NCBI GenBank assembly: GCA_001314545.1
Contig: LIHN01000019.1
Location: 256,150 to 320,149 of the forward strand
Source of the DNA: Bacteroidetes bacterium HLUCCA01
GTDB lineage: Bacteria; Bacteroidota; Rhodothermia; Balneolales; HLUCCA01
Direction of reading: 5' to 3'
DNA length: 64,000 nt
A model generated the notes under the pieces. The model saw only the letters and a list, made by a program, of their open reading frames with translations. It was not told where the DNA came from and searched no databases. The position numbers and the translations under genes are program-made. Numbering within the stretch: the first letter of the stretch is position 1; each line of letters opens with the position of its first letter. Of this stretch, positions 34,309 through 44,119 are shown piece by piece.

Positions 34309-36120
34309 ATGAATAACAACAGCAACGGAACCAAGATTGCATTTATCGCAGCCTTCGTGCTTCTTTGCGGCTACTACCTGTCGTTCAGCGTCCGGTATTG
34401 GCTGGAGATGAGGCATGTTGACAACCTCGATGAAGAAACCAGAACCACCTATGTGGCAGAAAACAATGCCAAAATCCAGGATCTCCGCGAGCGGATTCTT
34501 ACCCTCGGTCTGGATCTTCAGGGTGGTATGCACGTCACCCTGGAACTGGCAACGCCACAGCTTCTGCGCGAACTGGCGCGCGACTTTGTTGACGATCAGT
34601 TCAATGAAGTCCTCGTTGAAGCCGTTCGTATATCCAATGAAAACAACTCGGATGTCATTGATGAGTTTGTAAGTGAATTTGAGCGGGTCGACAGTGAAGC
34701 CCGGCTCAGTCGTTATTTCCGTTCTGACGCCGATAACATCACCCGGCGTTCCAGTAACCCGGAAGTTGTTGAGTATCTGAAAAATCAGCGTAATGCTGCT
34801 GTTGACCGTGCCATCGAAATCGTGCGGAACCGGATTGACCGCTTCGGGGTAACCGAGCCGTCGATCGTTCGCCAGGGTGCAAACCGAATCATTGTTGAAC
34901 TTCCGGGCGTTGACGATGAAGAGCGGGTACGTAACCTGCTGCGCGGTACGGCGCGCCTGGAGTTCCGCCTGACTGCGGATCCTCAGGAACTGCTTACCTC
35001 CCTTGAACGGGTCATCGACTTCTACAATACCGAAGAGGTGGTCAACGACTCGGTAACAACCCAGTCCAACCCCCTGCTGGAGGTATTTATGCCTCAGGGG
35101 CAAAGTATTGTGTTCGGTACGGCGGCCTCAACCGATACCGCTTCGGTCAATCAGTTCCTTGACCGTGATGAAATTCGGCGAATGCTTCCCCGCGATGTGG
35201 AACTGATGTGGACGCACCGACCTGAGTTTGTCAGTGAAGACCGCATTGAGTTCTACTCCCTGCTGGGTGTACGAAGTAACGTAGAACTCACCGGCGAGGT
35301 CATCACCGAGGCACGTCCTGCCTTTGACCCCATGACCAACGAGCCTCAGGTTTCCATGACCATGAACAACGAAGGTGCCCGCACCTGGGCCCGGATTACC
35401 GGCGCCAATGTGGGTCGTCCGGTAGCGATTGTGCTTGACGGACTGGTCTACACCTACCCAAATGTAATTACCCGTATCAACGACGGTCGTTCATCCATCA
35501 CCGGTCTGGGCGGTGTAACGGAGGCAGAAGACCTTGTGAACATTCTGCTCTCCGGTGCCCTTCCTGCACCCCTGGATATTGTTGAGGAACGAACGGTTGG
35601 CCCGACATTGGGTCAGGCTTCGATTGACGCAGGATTAAACGCGATTGTATTTGGTCTGATTGTGGTCGGAATCTTCATGATTTTCTATTACCGTGCCGGC
35701 GGTTTTGTGGCCGACATCGCCCTGGTCACCAGTATTTTCTTCATTATGGGTATCCTGGCTGCCTTCGGGGCAACACTCACCCTGCCCGGTATGGCGGGAA
35801 TTGTACTGACTATCGGTATGGCTGTGGATGCCAACGTACTCATATTTGACCGTATCCGCGAAGAACAGCGGGCCGGCAAAAGTTTACTAGCCGCCATTGA
35901 CGGAGGCTATGGCAATGCGATGAGCGCTATTGTGGATGCCAACGTGACCACCTTCCTGGTGGCAATTATTCTGTACAGCTTTGGTGTAGGTCCGATCAAA
36001 GGCTTTGCAGTGACGCTGATGGCCGGTATTGTGGCCTCGTTGTTCAGCGCCATTATCATCACCCGGGTAATCATTGACTACATGACCCGCGATAAAACAC
36101 GCAAAGTAAACTTCGGTTGA
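34309..36120 (+). CDS. secD: Protein translocase subunit SecD
   Basis: 603 residues. One N-terminal membrane helix, a large periplasmic P1 region starting GLDLQGGMHVTLEL, and five C-terminal helices with the conserved AGLNAIVFGL, GIVLTIGMAVDANVLIFDRIREE and FAVTLMAGIVASLFSAI. It works with SecF, using the proton gradient to complete protein export. Directly followed by secF (30 bases). Confidence 0.96.
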   Translation: MNNNSNGTKIAFIAAFVLLCGYYLSFSVRYWLEMRHVDNLDEETRTTYVAENNAKIQDLRERILTLGLDLQGGMHVTLELATPQLLRELARDFVDDQFNEVLVEAVRISNENNSDVIDEFVSEFERVDSEARLSRYFRSDADNITRRSSNPEVVEYLKNQRNAAVDRAIEIVRNRIDRFGVTEPSIVRQGANRIIVELPGVDDEERVRNLLRGTARLEFRLTADPQELLTSLERVIDFYNTEEVVNDSVTTQSNPLLEVFMPQGQSIVFGTAASTDTASVNQFLDRDEIRRMLPRDVELMWTHRPEFVSEDRIEFYSLLGVRSNVELTGEVITEARPAFDPMTNEPQVSMTMNNEGARTWARITGANVGRPVAIVLDGLVYTYPNVITRINDGRSSITGLGGVTEAEDLVNILLSGALPAPLDIVEERTVGPTLGQASIDAGLNAIVFGLIVVGIFMIFYYRAGGFVADIALVTSIFFIMGILAAFGATLTLPGMAGIVLTIGMAVDANVLIFDRIREEQRAGKSLLAAIDGGYGNAMSAIVDANVTTFLVAIILYSFGVGPIKGFAVTLMAGIVASLFSAIIITRVIIDYMTRDKTRKVNFG

Positions 36121-36150
36121 TCACCATAAATCCTTTTTTATAAAATCATT

Positions 36151-37068
36151 ATGAGACTATTTGAAGATCCAAAAATTGAGTTTATCAAAAACCGGAAGAT
36201 TGGTTATACCATATCAACCGTGCTTTTGGTTTTATCCATAGGGGCCATCCTGTTTAAGGGGCTCTCCTACGGTATTGATTTCAACGGCGGTACGGAAATC
36301 GTGGTTGAGTTTGACCGCGAAGAATCCGTATCGGAAGTCCGTGCCCTGCTCACCAACACGCTGGGGTCCCAGCCGGAAGTCAAGCAATTCGGTCTTAGCC
36401 GTGATCTGCTGATCCGGACCGATGTAGAAATGGAAATCAGCGAACTGCAGCGAACCATACTGGGAGCACTGAACGAAACTTTCGCCGACAACCCTTCGGT
36501 AATTATAAAATCCGATGTGGTAGGGCCACGCTTCGCCGAAGACCTGAAACGAGGGGCCCTGATGGCGGTCATTTTCTCTCTGGTTGTCATCTTTTTGTAT
36601 ATCCTGGTCCGTTTCCGGAATTTCGGATATTCCATCGGAGCCGTGGGTGCACTGGCACACGATGTGATTATCATTCTGGGCATGTTTACCATTTTGAATG
36701 AGTTCATCACCTTCTCACTGGATATCGACCAGACCATCATTGCGGCCTTCCTGACCATCGTAGGATACTCGCTCAATGATACGGTAGTGGTATTCGACCG
36801 GATCCGCGAAAACAGTCTTATTTATAAGACGATCAGTTTTGAAGATATGGTAGACAAAAGCATCAATAATACGTTGAGTCGTACGGTGATTACTTCACTT
36901 ACAACCTTGTTTGTTGTGGTGGTGCTGTTTATTTTCGGAGGTGAAATACTCAAGGGTTTTGCTTTCGCTTTAATGATTGGTATCATCCTTGGAACCTATA
37001 GTTCCCTTTATATCGCTTGTCCGTTGCTGGTGGATTTGCGCAAAAAAGGGGTTAAGGTTAAGAAATAA
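36151..37068 (+). CDS. secF: Protein translocase subunit SecF
   Basis: 305 residues with six membrane helices and a short periplasmic domain. Conserved blocks: GIDFNGGTEIVVEF, VGPRFAEDLKRGAL, AFLTIVGYSLNDTVVVFDRIREN and NNTLSRTVITSLTTL. Partner of the preceding secD. A separate secF differs from the fused SecDF of many Bacteroidia. Confidence 0.96.
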   Translation: MRLFEDPKIEFIKNRKIGYTISTVLLVLSIGAILFKGLSYGIDFNGGTEIVVEFDREESVSEVRALLTNTLGSQPEVKQFGLSRDLLIRTDVEMEISELQRTILGALNETFADNPSVIIKSDVVGPRFAEDLKRGALMAVIFSLVVIFLYILVRFRNFGYSIGAVGALAHDVIIILGMFTILNEFITFSLDIDQTIIAAFLTIVGYSLNDTVVVFDRIRENSLIYKTISFEDMVDKSINNTLSRTVITSLTTLFVVVVLFIFGGEILKGFAFALMIGIILGTYSSLYIACPLLVDLRKKGVKVKK

Positions 37069-37104
37069 CGCACTACACCCATTTAATGAACCGGAGACAG
37101 AATT

Positions 37105-37449
37105 ATGAGTTTCAACACTGAAGAGCGATACAACTGTGTGATTATTGAATTCAAGGGCAACGTCATGGGTGGTCCTGACGCCATTGAACTCAACACCACC
37201 TTGCATGAACTCATCGACAGCGGAAAGAAAAACGTTGTCGTGGATCTGGCCAGGGTCAAGTTTATGAACTCTTCCGGGCTTGGCATGCTCATCGGCGGTC
37301 TTACCACCATGCGTAATGCCGGCGGCGACCTTCGTATTGCCAATGCGGCAGACAAGATTGAAAGCCTGTTGATCATAACCAAACTCATCACCGTTTTCGA
37401 ACACTTCAGAAGCCTTGACGAAGCGGTAGCATCGTTCGAAAAACAATAG
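37105..37449 (+). CDS. STAS-domain anti-sigma-factor antagonist-like protein
   Basis: 114 residues, one complete STAS domain. The regulatory motif reads VKFMNSSGLGML, in which a serine is phosphorylated in the SpoIIAA/RsbV family. GGAG lies about 9 bases before the ATG. No partner kinase or phosphatase is adjacent; the gene sits alone after secF, 36 bases away, possibly in the same transcript. Confidence 0.88.
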   Translation: MSFNTEERYNCVIIEFKGNVMGGPDAIELNTTLHELIDSGKKNVVVDLARVKFMNSSGLGMLIGGLTTMRNAGGDLRIANAADKIESLLIITKLITVFEHFRSLDEAVASFEKQ

Positions 37450-37476
37450 CAGTTTCCGGTTTTATGCGTAGTTTGG

Positions 37477-37510
37477 AAATCCGGCTGCTCTGTCAGGGCA
37501 GCCGGATTTT
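37477..37510 (+). terminator. Intrinsic terminator after the STAS gene
   Basis: AAATCCGGCTGC and GCAGCCGGATTT form a perfect 12-pair stem with a 9-base loop and four T at the end. Confidence 0.8.
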
Positions 37511-37561
37511 CTATGTTTATGACCCTCGAATTTCTCAGATTCTATTAACCAATTGAAGTGA

Positions 37562-38845
<1,284 letters not shown>

Positions 38846-38856
38846 TTTCACCATTC

Positions 38857-39984
38857 ATGGCTAACGAGCGTTTTACCATTACCTATCGCATTAGCCTGTA
38901 TCACGACGAGGATATCAACTCAAAAATTGAAAGTATTTGTCGGGAACAGAGTGTGGAACTGCCGCGGTCGGTACTGAACCCGTACATCGAGCAAACCATT
39001 GTCGGGTCACTGACCCGTCTGGACCGTAATCCGGATGCCAGCTACTTCGCGCAGATTGCGTATCCGTTGGGTAATGTAGGACTAGAAATTGCACAATTTC
39101 TGAATATTCTTTTCGGCAACATTTCCCTCATCCCCGGAATTCAGGTTAAAGCTGTAGACTGGAGTGCCCTGCCCTCAGGCCTGCTGCCCGGTCCACGTTT
39201 CGGCATTGACGGAGTCCGCAAGCTCATGGGGGTTGAACATCGCGCCCTGAGCAGCACCGCCCTGAAACCCATGGGATCTACGGCCAGTGAACTGGCTGCT
39301 ATGGCTTACGAATTTGCCGCCGGTGGCATCGACCTGATAAAAGATGACCATGGACTCACCAATCAGGTTTACGCTCCGTTTGAGCAACGACTGGAAGCCG
39401 TGAGTGCATCTGTCAATAAGGCTAACGCACAAACCGGCAACACCTCCTGGTACATCCCTCACATTACCGCCGACGGCGATGAGCTTTTCCGCAGGTATGA
39501 GCTGGCCCGGGAATACGGCGTGGGCGCTGTTATGATATGCCCACAGCTATGCAGTCCCGGAGCATTAAGTGAACTGGCATCCCGTGAAAACGGTCTTCCC
39601 ATCATGGTACACCCTTCGTTTTCCGGCACCTTTGTACTGGATAACCGCCACGGATTTGACAAGGCTTTCCTGTATGGCGGATTATGGCGTGCAATGGGCG
39701 CAGATATGACCATTTTCCCCAACCATGCGGGCCGCTTTAGTTTCACCCTGAAAGAATGTCTTGACATCGTGCATACCGCACGGGATACTTCCCTGCCATA
39801 CAAGCCCATCTTCCCCACTCCGGGCGGTGGTTTGCAGCGAAAAAGCATCCCGTATTGGATCGAAAAATACGGCAGGGACAGCATATTTCTGATTGGTGGC
39901 AGCCTCTATCAGCATCCCGAAGGGATACGGGCTGCGGCCATTGAAATCAGGTCTTTGCTGGAAGAGGCGGTATATGAAGACTAA
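38857..39984 (+). CDS. RuBisCO-like protein (form IV)
   Basis: 375 residues of the RuBisCO large-subunit fold. The catalytic Lys region reads ALKPMGST (Lys137, with Met139 where form I has a second Lys). The carbamate/metal motif is KDDH at residues 162-165 instead of KDDE, so the Glu ligand is replaced by His. Other family blocks are PGPRFGIDGVR, IMVHPSFSG and PTPGGGLQRK. These changes rule out carboxylase activity. It overlaps the cupin gene by 11 bases and follows purA by 11. In R. rubrum a RuBisCO-like protein and a cupin convert 5-methylthioribulose 1-phosphate towards deoxyxylulose 5-phosphate; that is the leading hypothesis here, others being enolase or acid-sugar isomerase roles. Confidence 0.88.
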   Translation: MANERFTITYRISLYHDEDINSKIESICREQSVELPRSVLNPYIEQTIVGSLTRLDRNPDASYFAQIAYPLGNVGLEIAQFLNILFGNISLIPGIQVKAVDWSALPSGLLPGPRFGIDGVRKLMGVEHRALSSTALKPMGSTASELAAMAYEFAAGGIDLIKDDHGLTNQVYAPFEQRLEAVSASVNKANAQTGNTSWYIPHITADGDELFRRYELAREYGVGAVMICPQLCSPGALSELASRENGLPIMVHPSFSGTFVLDNRHGFDKAFLYGGLWRAMGADMTIFPNHAGRFSFTLKECLDIVHTARDTSLPYKPIFPTPGGGLQRKSIPYWIEKYGRDSIFLIGGSLYQHPEGIRAAAIEIRSLLEEAVYED

Positions 39985-40435
39985 CTCCCGCGTTATCAAA
40001 AGCTCCGGGTACACTTGGCAGGGTGTTACCCGTAAGGATTACAAAACCGACACCACCAATTTCAAAGATATTTGCCGGTTCTCCCTGTTGGGTGAAGGTC
40101 CTGACGACCATGAACTTAACATGCAGACCCGCTATTTTGAAATCCAGCCCGGCGGATATTCCAGTCTTGAGTTTCACCGGCACCCGCATTCGGTCGTTAT
40201 CATCCGGGGGATGGGATCGGTTATCCTGAACGATTCCGTGACCGATGTTGCCGCCCATGATGTAATTTACATCGCTCCGGAGACCGTTCATCAGTTTCAT
40301 GCCGATAAGGGCGACCACCTGGGGTTCATCTGCGTGGTAGACCGATATCGCGATAAGCCCGTAATTCCCGATAGCCAGACCATTGAGCGACTGGTTGGTA
40401 CGCACGGTACAGCCCGCACCAAGATCAGGCTTTAA
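39974..40435 (+). CDS. Cupin-domain protein coupled to the RuBisCO-like gene
   Basis: ATG 39974 lies inside the end of the RuBisCO-like gene and gives 153 residues. It is a single cupin: motif 1 GGYSSLEFHRHPHSVVIIRG (His-rich metal site), motif 2 DVIYIAPETVHQFHA. The overlap implies coupled translation. By comparison with the R. rubrum pathway it could be the 1-methylthioxylulose 5-phosphate sulfo-lyase that releases methanethiol. A simple sugar isomerase or sensor role is possible. Confidence 0.8.
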   Translation: MKTNSRVIKSSGYTWQGVTRKDYKTDTTNFKDICRFSLLGEGPDDHELNMQTRYFEIQPGGYSSLEFHRHPHSVVIIRGMGSVILNDSVTDVAAHDVIYIAPETVHQFHADKGDHLGFICVVDRYRDKPVIPDSQTIERLVGTHGTARTKIRL

Positions 40436-40628
40436 TGTTCAGGAGCCCGTTCGGCAGTCGATTTTTATCTGGTTGGCCGACGCCCTCAAATACTACGTTT
40501 GTATAGCTCTTCACCGAACTGCTGTGTGGCCGATTACCGCAATAGTGCGAGTCAACATTTGAAACAGATTCAGCAGCCTTAATTCGTTTCGTTTTTTCAC
40601 AGGTTCACTTGAAAATCCGTTTTCATCA

Positions 40629-40661
40629 TAAAAAAGGCTGACCGGATTGCTCCGGTCAGCC
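40629..40661 (-). terminator. Intrinsic terminator of the acyl-CoA synthetase gene
   Basis: GGCTGACCGGA and TCCGGTCAGCC pair perfectly over a 4-base loop, with a run of six T on the minus strand, 29 bases after the stop at 40691. Confidence 0.88.
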
Positions 40662-40690
40662 ATAAACACCGTGCCTGTACTCCTGCGATG

Positions 40691-42574
40691 TCAGTTCACA
40701 TCATCAGCAAAGATTTCATCGAGAAGGTGCTGGTACTTGTCATACACCACTCGTCGCTTAATTTTGAGCGTAGGCGTCAATTCGCCGCCCTCAATCGTAA
40801 ACGGCTCATGAATCAGACGGAACCGGCGAATTTTCTCGTGTGAAGCCAATTTTTTGTTAAACTGCTTGACATCTTTGTCTACCGCTTCAACAATCTGCTT
40901 CACGTTAATCAGATCTTCATCACTGGTGTATTTAATGCCGTTTTGACGGCAGTAGGATTTCGCAACCTCCAGGTCCGGCACGATGAGGGCAGCCATGAAA
41001 TTCTGGTGTTCTCCCACCACAACCACCTGGTCAATCCATATGGAGCTCTTCAGCATATCTTCGATCGGGCCGGGGTAAATGTTCTTGCCACCGGCATTGA
41101 CCAGCATGTGCTTGAGACGATCGGTGATTTGCAGATATCCGTCTACAAAGCGACCGATATCGCCCGTATGAAACCATCCGTCTTTGTCAATCACCTCGGC
41201 GGTCTCCTTCTTCTTACCCCAGTACCCCTGCATCACGTTGTGTCCTTTACACAGGATTTCGCCTTCCTCAGACGAGAGGTTACTCGGGTAGTCGTTTCCT
41301 GACAGCTCGGCAATGATTTTGGTGTCTTCCACGCGCTGGATGGCAACAGTGACTCCCGGAATAACATGACCAACCGTTCCATAACGCTCTTTACCCCATG
41401 GAGATACCGTCATAACCGGCGAGGTTTCGGTCAGCCCGTATCCTTCCGTAATGCGCATTCCAGCGGCTGCAAAAAAGTTGCCTACTTCTGCGGGAAGTGC
41501 GGCTCCACCAGATACAAACAGATTTACACGACCGCCAAAACGTTCCCTCAACTTGGAAAACACGAGTTTGTCAGCCAGTTTATGCTGCAGCGAAACCAGT
41601 CCGCGCTGCCCTTTGGCATACCGGTCGCCCACGGAGGTTGCCCAGTTGAAGATGGCTTTCTTGGCTCCACCCGCGTCTTCCACACTTTTTTTGACCAGAT
41701 TCAAAATCTTTTCAAACAAACGGGGTACCGAAATTACAATGGTAGGACGGGCTTCCAGCAGGTTCTTACTTACCGTGTCAATACTTTCAGCATAGAAGAT
41801 TTCTCCTCCTCCTGCCAGTACTGCGTAGTAGCCGCCGGTACGTTCAAAGGAGTGGCACAGCGGCAGGAAGGACAATGAGCGGTCTTTGTCACTGATATCC
41901 AGGACCATGTGACCGGATTTCACATTACTGCAGATGTTATCATGGGTAAGCATTACACCCTTGGGTTGACCGGTTGTTCCGGATGTATAAATCAGGGTGG
42001 CCAGATCGGCAGGCTTGATCGACTTGGTGCGCTTTTTGATTTCCGGAATATGCTTGTCAACCAGTCCTGCACCCTCAGCAAGCACACTTTCCCACTTGCG
42101 AACGTAATCATTTTCAAGTAAGCGGGCATTTTGAGGCGTATCAAATGCAACAACCTGCTTGAGATCTTTACATTCATCGAAGATTTCAACGGCTTTTTTC
42201 AGCTGAATACCTGTGGAGACGAAAAACAGCTTAGAACCGGAATCGTTCAGGATATAACTGCATTGTCCGGGAGGCAGGGTTGCGTAAAGGGAAACATTGA
42301 CTGCGGCAACGATTTGTAAGGCCATGTCCATAACCGCCCATTCATAGCGGTTTTCACTGAGAATAGCGATGCGGTCACCCGGCTTGATCCCGAACTCCAC
42401 GTAGTATGCAGCCAGGCTCAGGGTGTCATCATAGAACTGATCCCAGGTAATCTCCTTGTACGGATCGTTCGGACCGGGCTTATAGGCCAGGGCCGTCTTG
42501 TTTTTACCTTTGTACGTATGCGCTAAGTTATTGAACAACTCCGCAATGGTGTCGAACTGTACGGCTAAAGACAT
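40691..42574 (-). CDS. Long-chain acyl-CoA synthetase (AMP-binding family)
   Basis: 627 residues. Adenylation motifs: TLIYTSGTTGQPKGVMLTH, EGYGLTETSPV, DGWFHTGDIGR and DRLKHMLVNAGGKNI, with a conserved late Lys region (GGELTPTLKIKRR). Length and spacing match eukaryote-like/Bacteroidota FadD15-type synthetases that activate long-chain fatty acids. It lies 35 bases downstream of fur on the same strand, so it may be in the fur transcript. Confidence 0.93.
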   Translation of the reverse strand: MSLAVQFDTIAELFNNLAHTYKGKNKTALAYKPGPNDPYKEITWDQFYDDTLSLAAYYVEFGIKPGDRIAILSENRYEWAVMDMALQIVAAVNVSLYATLPPGQCSYILNDSGSKLFFVSTGIQLKKAVEIFDECKDLKQVVAFDTPQNARLLENDYVRKWESVLAEGAGLVDKHIPEIKKRTKSIKPADLATLIYTSGTTGQPKGVMLTHDNICSNVKSGHMVLDISDKDRSLSFLPLCHSFERTGGYYAVLAGGGEIFYAESIDTVSKNLLEARPTIVISVPRLFEKILNLVKKSVEDAGGAKKAIFNWATSVGDRYAKGQRGLVSLQHKLADKLVFSKLRERFGGRVNLFVSGGAALPAEVGNFFAAAGMRITEGYGLTETSPVMTVSPWGKERYGTVGHVIPGVTVAIQRVEDTKIIAELSGNDYPSNLSSEEGEILCKGHNVMQGYWGKKKETAEVIDKDGWFHTGDIGRFVDGYLQITDRLKHMLVNAGGKNIYPGPIEDMLKSSIWIDQVVVVGEHQNFMAALIVPDLEVAKSYCRQNGIKYTSDEDLINVKQIVEAVDKDVKQFNKKLASHEKIRRFRLIHEPFTIEGGELTPTLKIKRRVVYDKYQHLLDEIFADDVN

Positions 42575-42609
42575 TGGTTTTTTTCTTAAGTGGAAGGTTG
42601 CCGGGTCAA

Positions 42610-43110
42610 TCAGGACTCCGGATGCTCTTTTTTGACGATATCAGGCTGTCGCTTACAATTTTCCGGATCAGCACAACTGCCGTAGAATTGCAGATTGTGA
42701 CCGTCGATGGAAAATTGATGGATTTTTTCCATGAGAACTTTGATTTCATGGATACGGGGATCGCAGAATTCGATGACCGCCCCGCAGGTATTGCATATGA
42801 TATGATCGTGCTGGCGATAGGAATAGGCACGTTCGTAGTGAGACTGGTTCTTGCCGAACTGATGCCGCTGGACCAGTCCGCATTCTACCAGCAGATCCAG
42901 GGTATTATAAACCGTGGCACGTGAAACCCGGTAGCCGGTGTCTTTCATTTTAAAGTACATATCGTCGGCATCGAAGTGCCCATCGGCCTTGTAAATCTCT
43001 TCAAGCACCATAAATCGCTCCGGAGTCTGGCGATGGCCTTTCTCCTTGAGGTAACTCCGGAAGATTTCCTTGACTTCGGCTATAACATCAGAACTGGCGG
43101 GTGTTGCCAT
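42610..43110 (-). CDS. fur: Fur-family metal-responsive repressor
   Basis: 166 residues. N-terminal winged helix (GHRQTPERFMVLEEIY, SRATVYNTLDLLVE), then the metal domain with HDHIICNTCGAVIEFCD and C-terminal CADPENC, giving the two CxxC-type structural zinc pairs. Family members sense iron, zinc or peroxide; the sequence does not decide which. No clear Fur box was seen upstream. Confidence 0.92.
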   Translation of the reverse strand: MATPASSDVIAEVKEIFRSYLKEKGHRQTPERFMVLEEIYKADGHFDADDMYFKMKDTGYRVSRATVYNTLDLLVECGLVQRHQFGKNQSHYERAYSYRQHDHIICNTCGAVIEFCDPRIHEIKVLMEKIHQFSIDGHNLQFYGSCADPENCKRQPDIVKKEHPES

Positions 43111-43200
43111 AAACGTGAATTAAATGTATAGGATTGGAAGTACAATATACGCAAAAGCCTAAATACTCCCTTTTCAAAGGAGTAAAACAACGTAACCGTC

Positions 43201-44082
43201 TCAGCTTAGCGTGGCATCTTTAATGAATTTGCGCGCCGCCCAACGACTTCCCAGCAGCCCCATGACTACAGAAAGCCCCATGAGGGCTCCGGCCAGAAAA
43301 TACCAGCGACCAAAAGGCCATGGGATGACTCCGAACTGGGGGATGAAATACGGTAAAATGCGTGTGAAAAAGAGCAGTACCAGTCCATTGGCTAAAATAC
43401 CGGCAATGATGCCCTGCAGAATACCCTCCATCACAAAGGGTCTGCGTATAAAACCGTTGGTGGCGCCTACCAGTTTCATGGCACGAATAATAGACTGTTT
43501 GGCATAAATGGTCAGGCGGATGGTATTGAATACCAGGATCATAGCCGTGAACAGAATTAGCAGCCCGAGTCCGCCGCCTACCAGCAAAACCGTTTGCAGG
43601 CGCTCATCGATGAGCCGGAGCAGTTCAATATTGAAACTGACCTCATCAACACCCCGGATGTCCCTGACCACACTCAGATACCGGACCAGCGTATCTGCGG
43701 GAACATCGGCCACAGGCCGAACACGGTAGGAGGCCGGCAGAAAGCTCAAGTCAGACAATGGGGTTCCCTCGGCACCGAATAACTCCCTGAAAACCGCAGC
43801 AGCGCTGTCTTTGCTGATGTAGGTGAGTTCATCCACGATGGGAAGGGCCTGAAGCTCACCGCGGATTACACGTCGGCGGTCTTCGGGTACATCCTGCAAA
43901 AAGACTTCTATTTCAATATCGTTGCGGATGGTAGTGCCAATTTCGTAGGCAGAATAGTAAAAACGAGCCAGGATTCCGATGAGAATCAGGGAAACCATAA
44001 GGGCAATAACCGCCGTGAGCGAGGCCAGAGGCGTTCGCCTGAAACCGGATATACCTTCTTTTATGACATAGGACATACTCAT
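43201..44082 (-). CDS. ftsX: Cell-division protein FtsX
   Basis: 293 residues: a short cytoplasmic start (YVIKEGISGFRRTPLAS), TM1 at about 20-43, an extracellular domain, then three helices (about 165-190, 210-235, 255-280). With FtsE it forms an ABC-like complex controlling septal wall hydrolases. FtsE is not adjacent, as in many Bacteroidota. Confidence 0.9.
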   Translation of the reverse strand: MSMSYVIKEGISGFRRTPLASLTAVIALMVSLILIGILARFYYSAYEIGTTIRNDIEIEVFLQDVPEDRRRVIRGELQALPIVDELTYISKDSAAAVFRELFGAEGTPLSDLSFLPASYRVRPVADVPADTLVRYLSVVRDIRGVDEVSFNIELLRLIDERLQTVLLVGGGLGLLILFTAMILVFNTIRLTIYAKQSIIRAMKLVGATNGFIRRPFVMEGILQGIIAGILANGLVLLFFTRILPYFIPQFGVIPWPFGRWYFLAGALMGLSVVMGLLGSRWAARKFIKDATLS

Positions 44083-44119
44083 GGCTCAGAAATTACAAAA
44101 GTACGGGGTCATGCCGAAA

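Noticed and set aside
34294-35103. Leftward frame of 269 codons
   Set aside because: It is antisense to secD and has no independent coding features.
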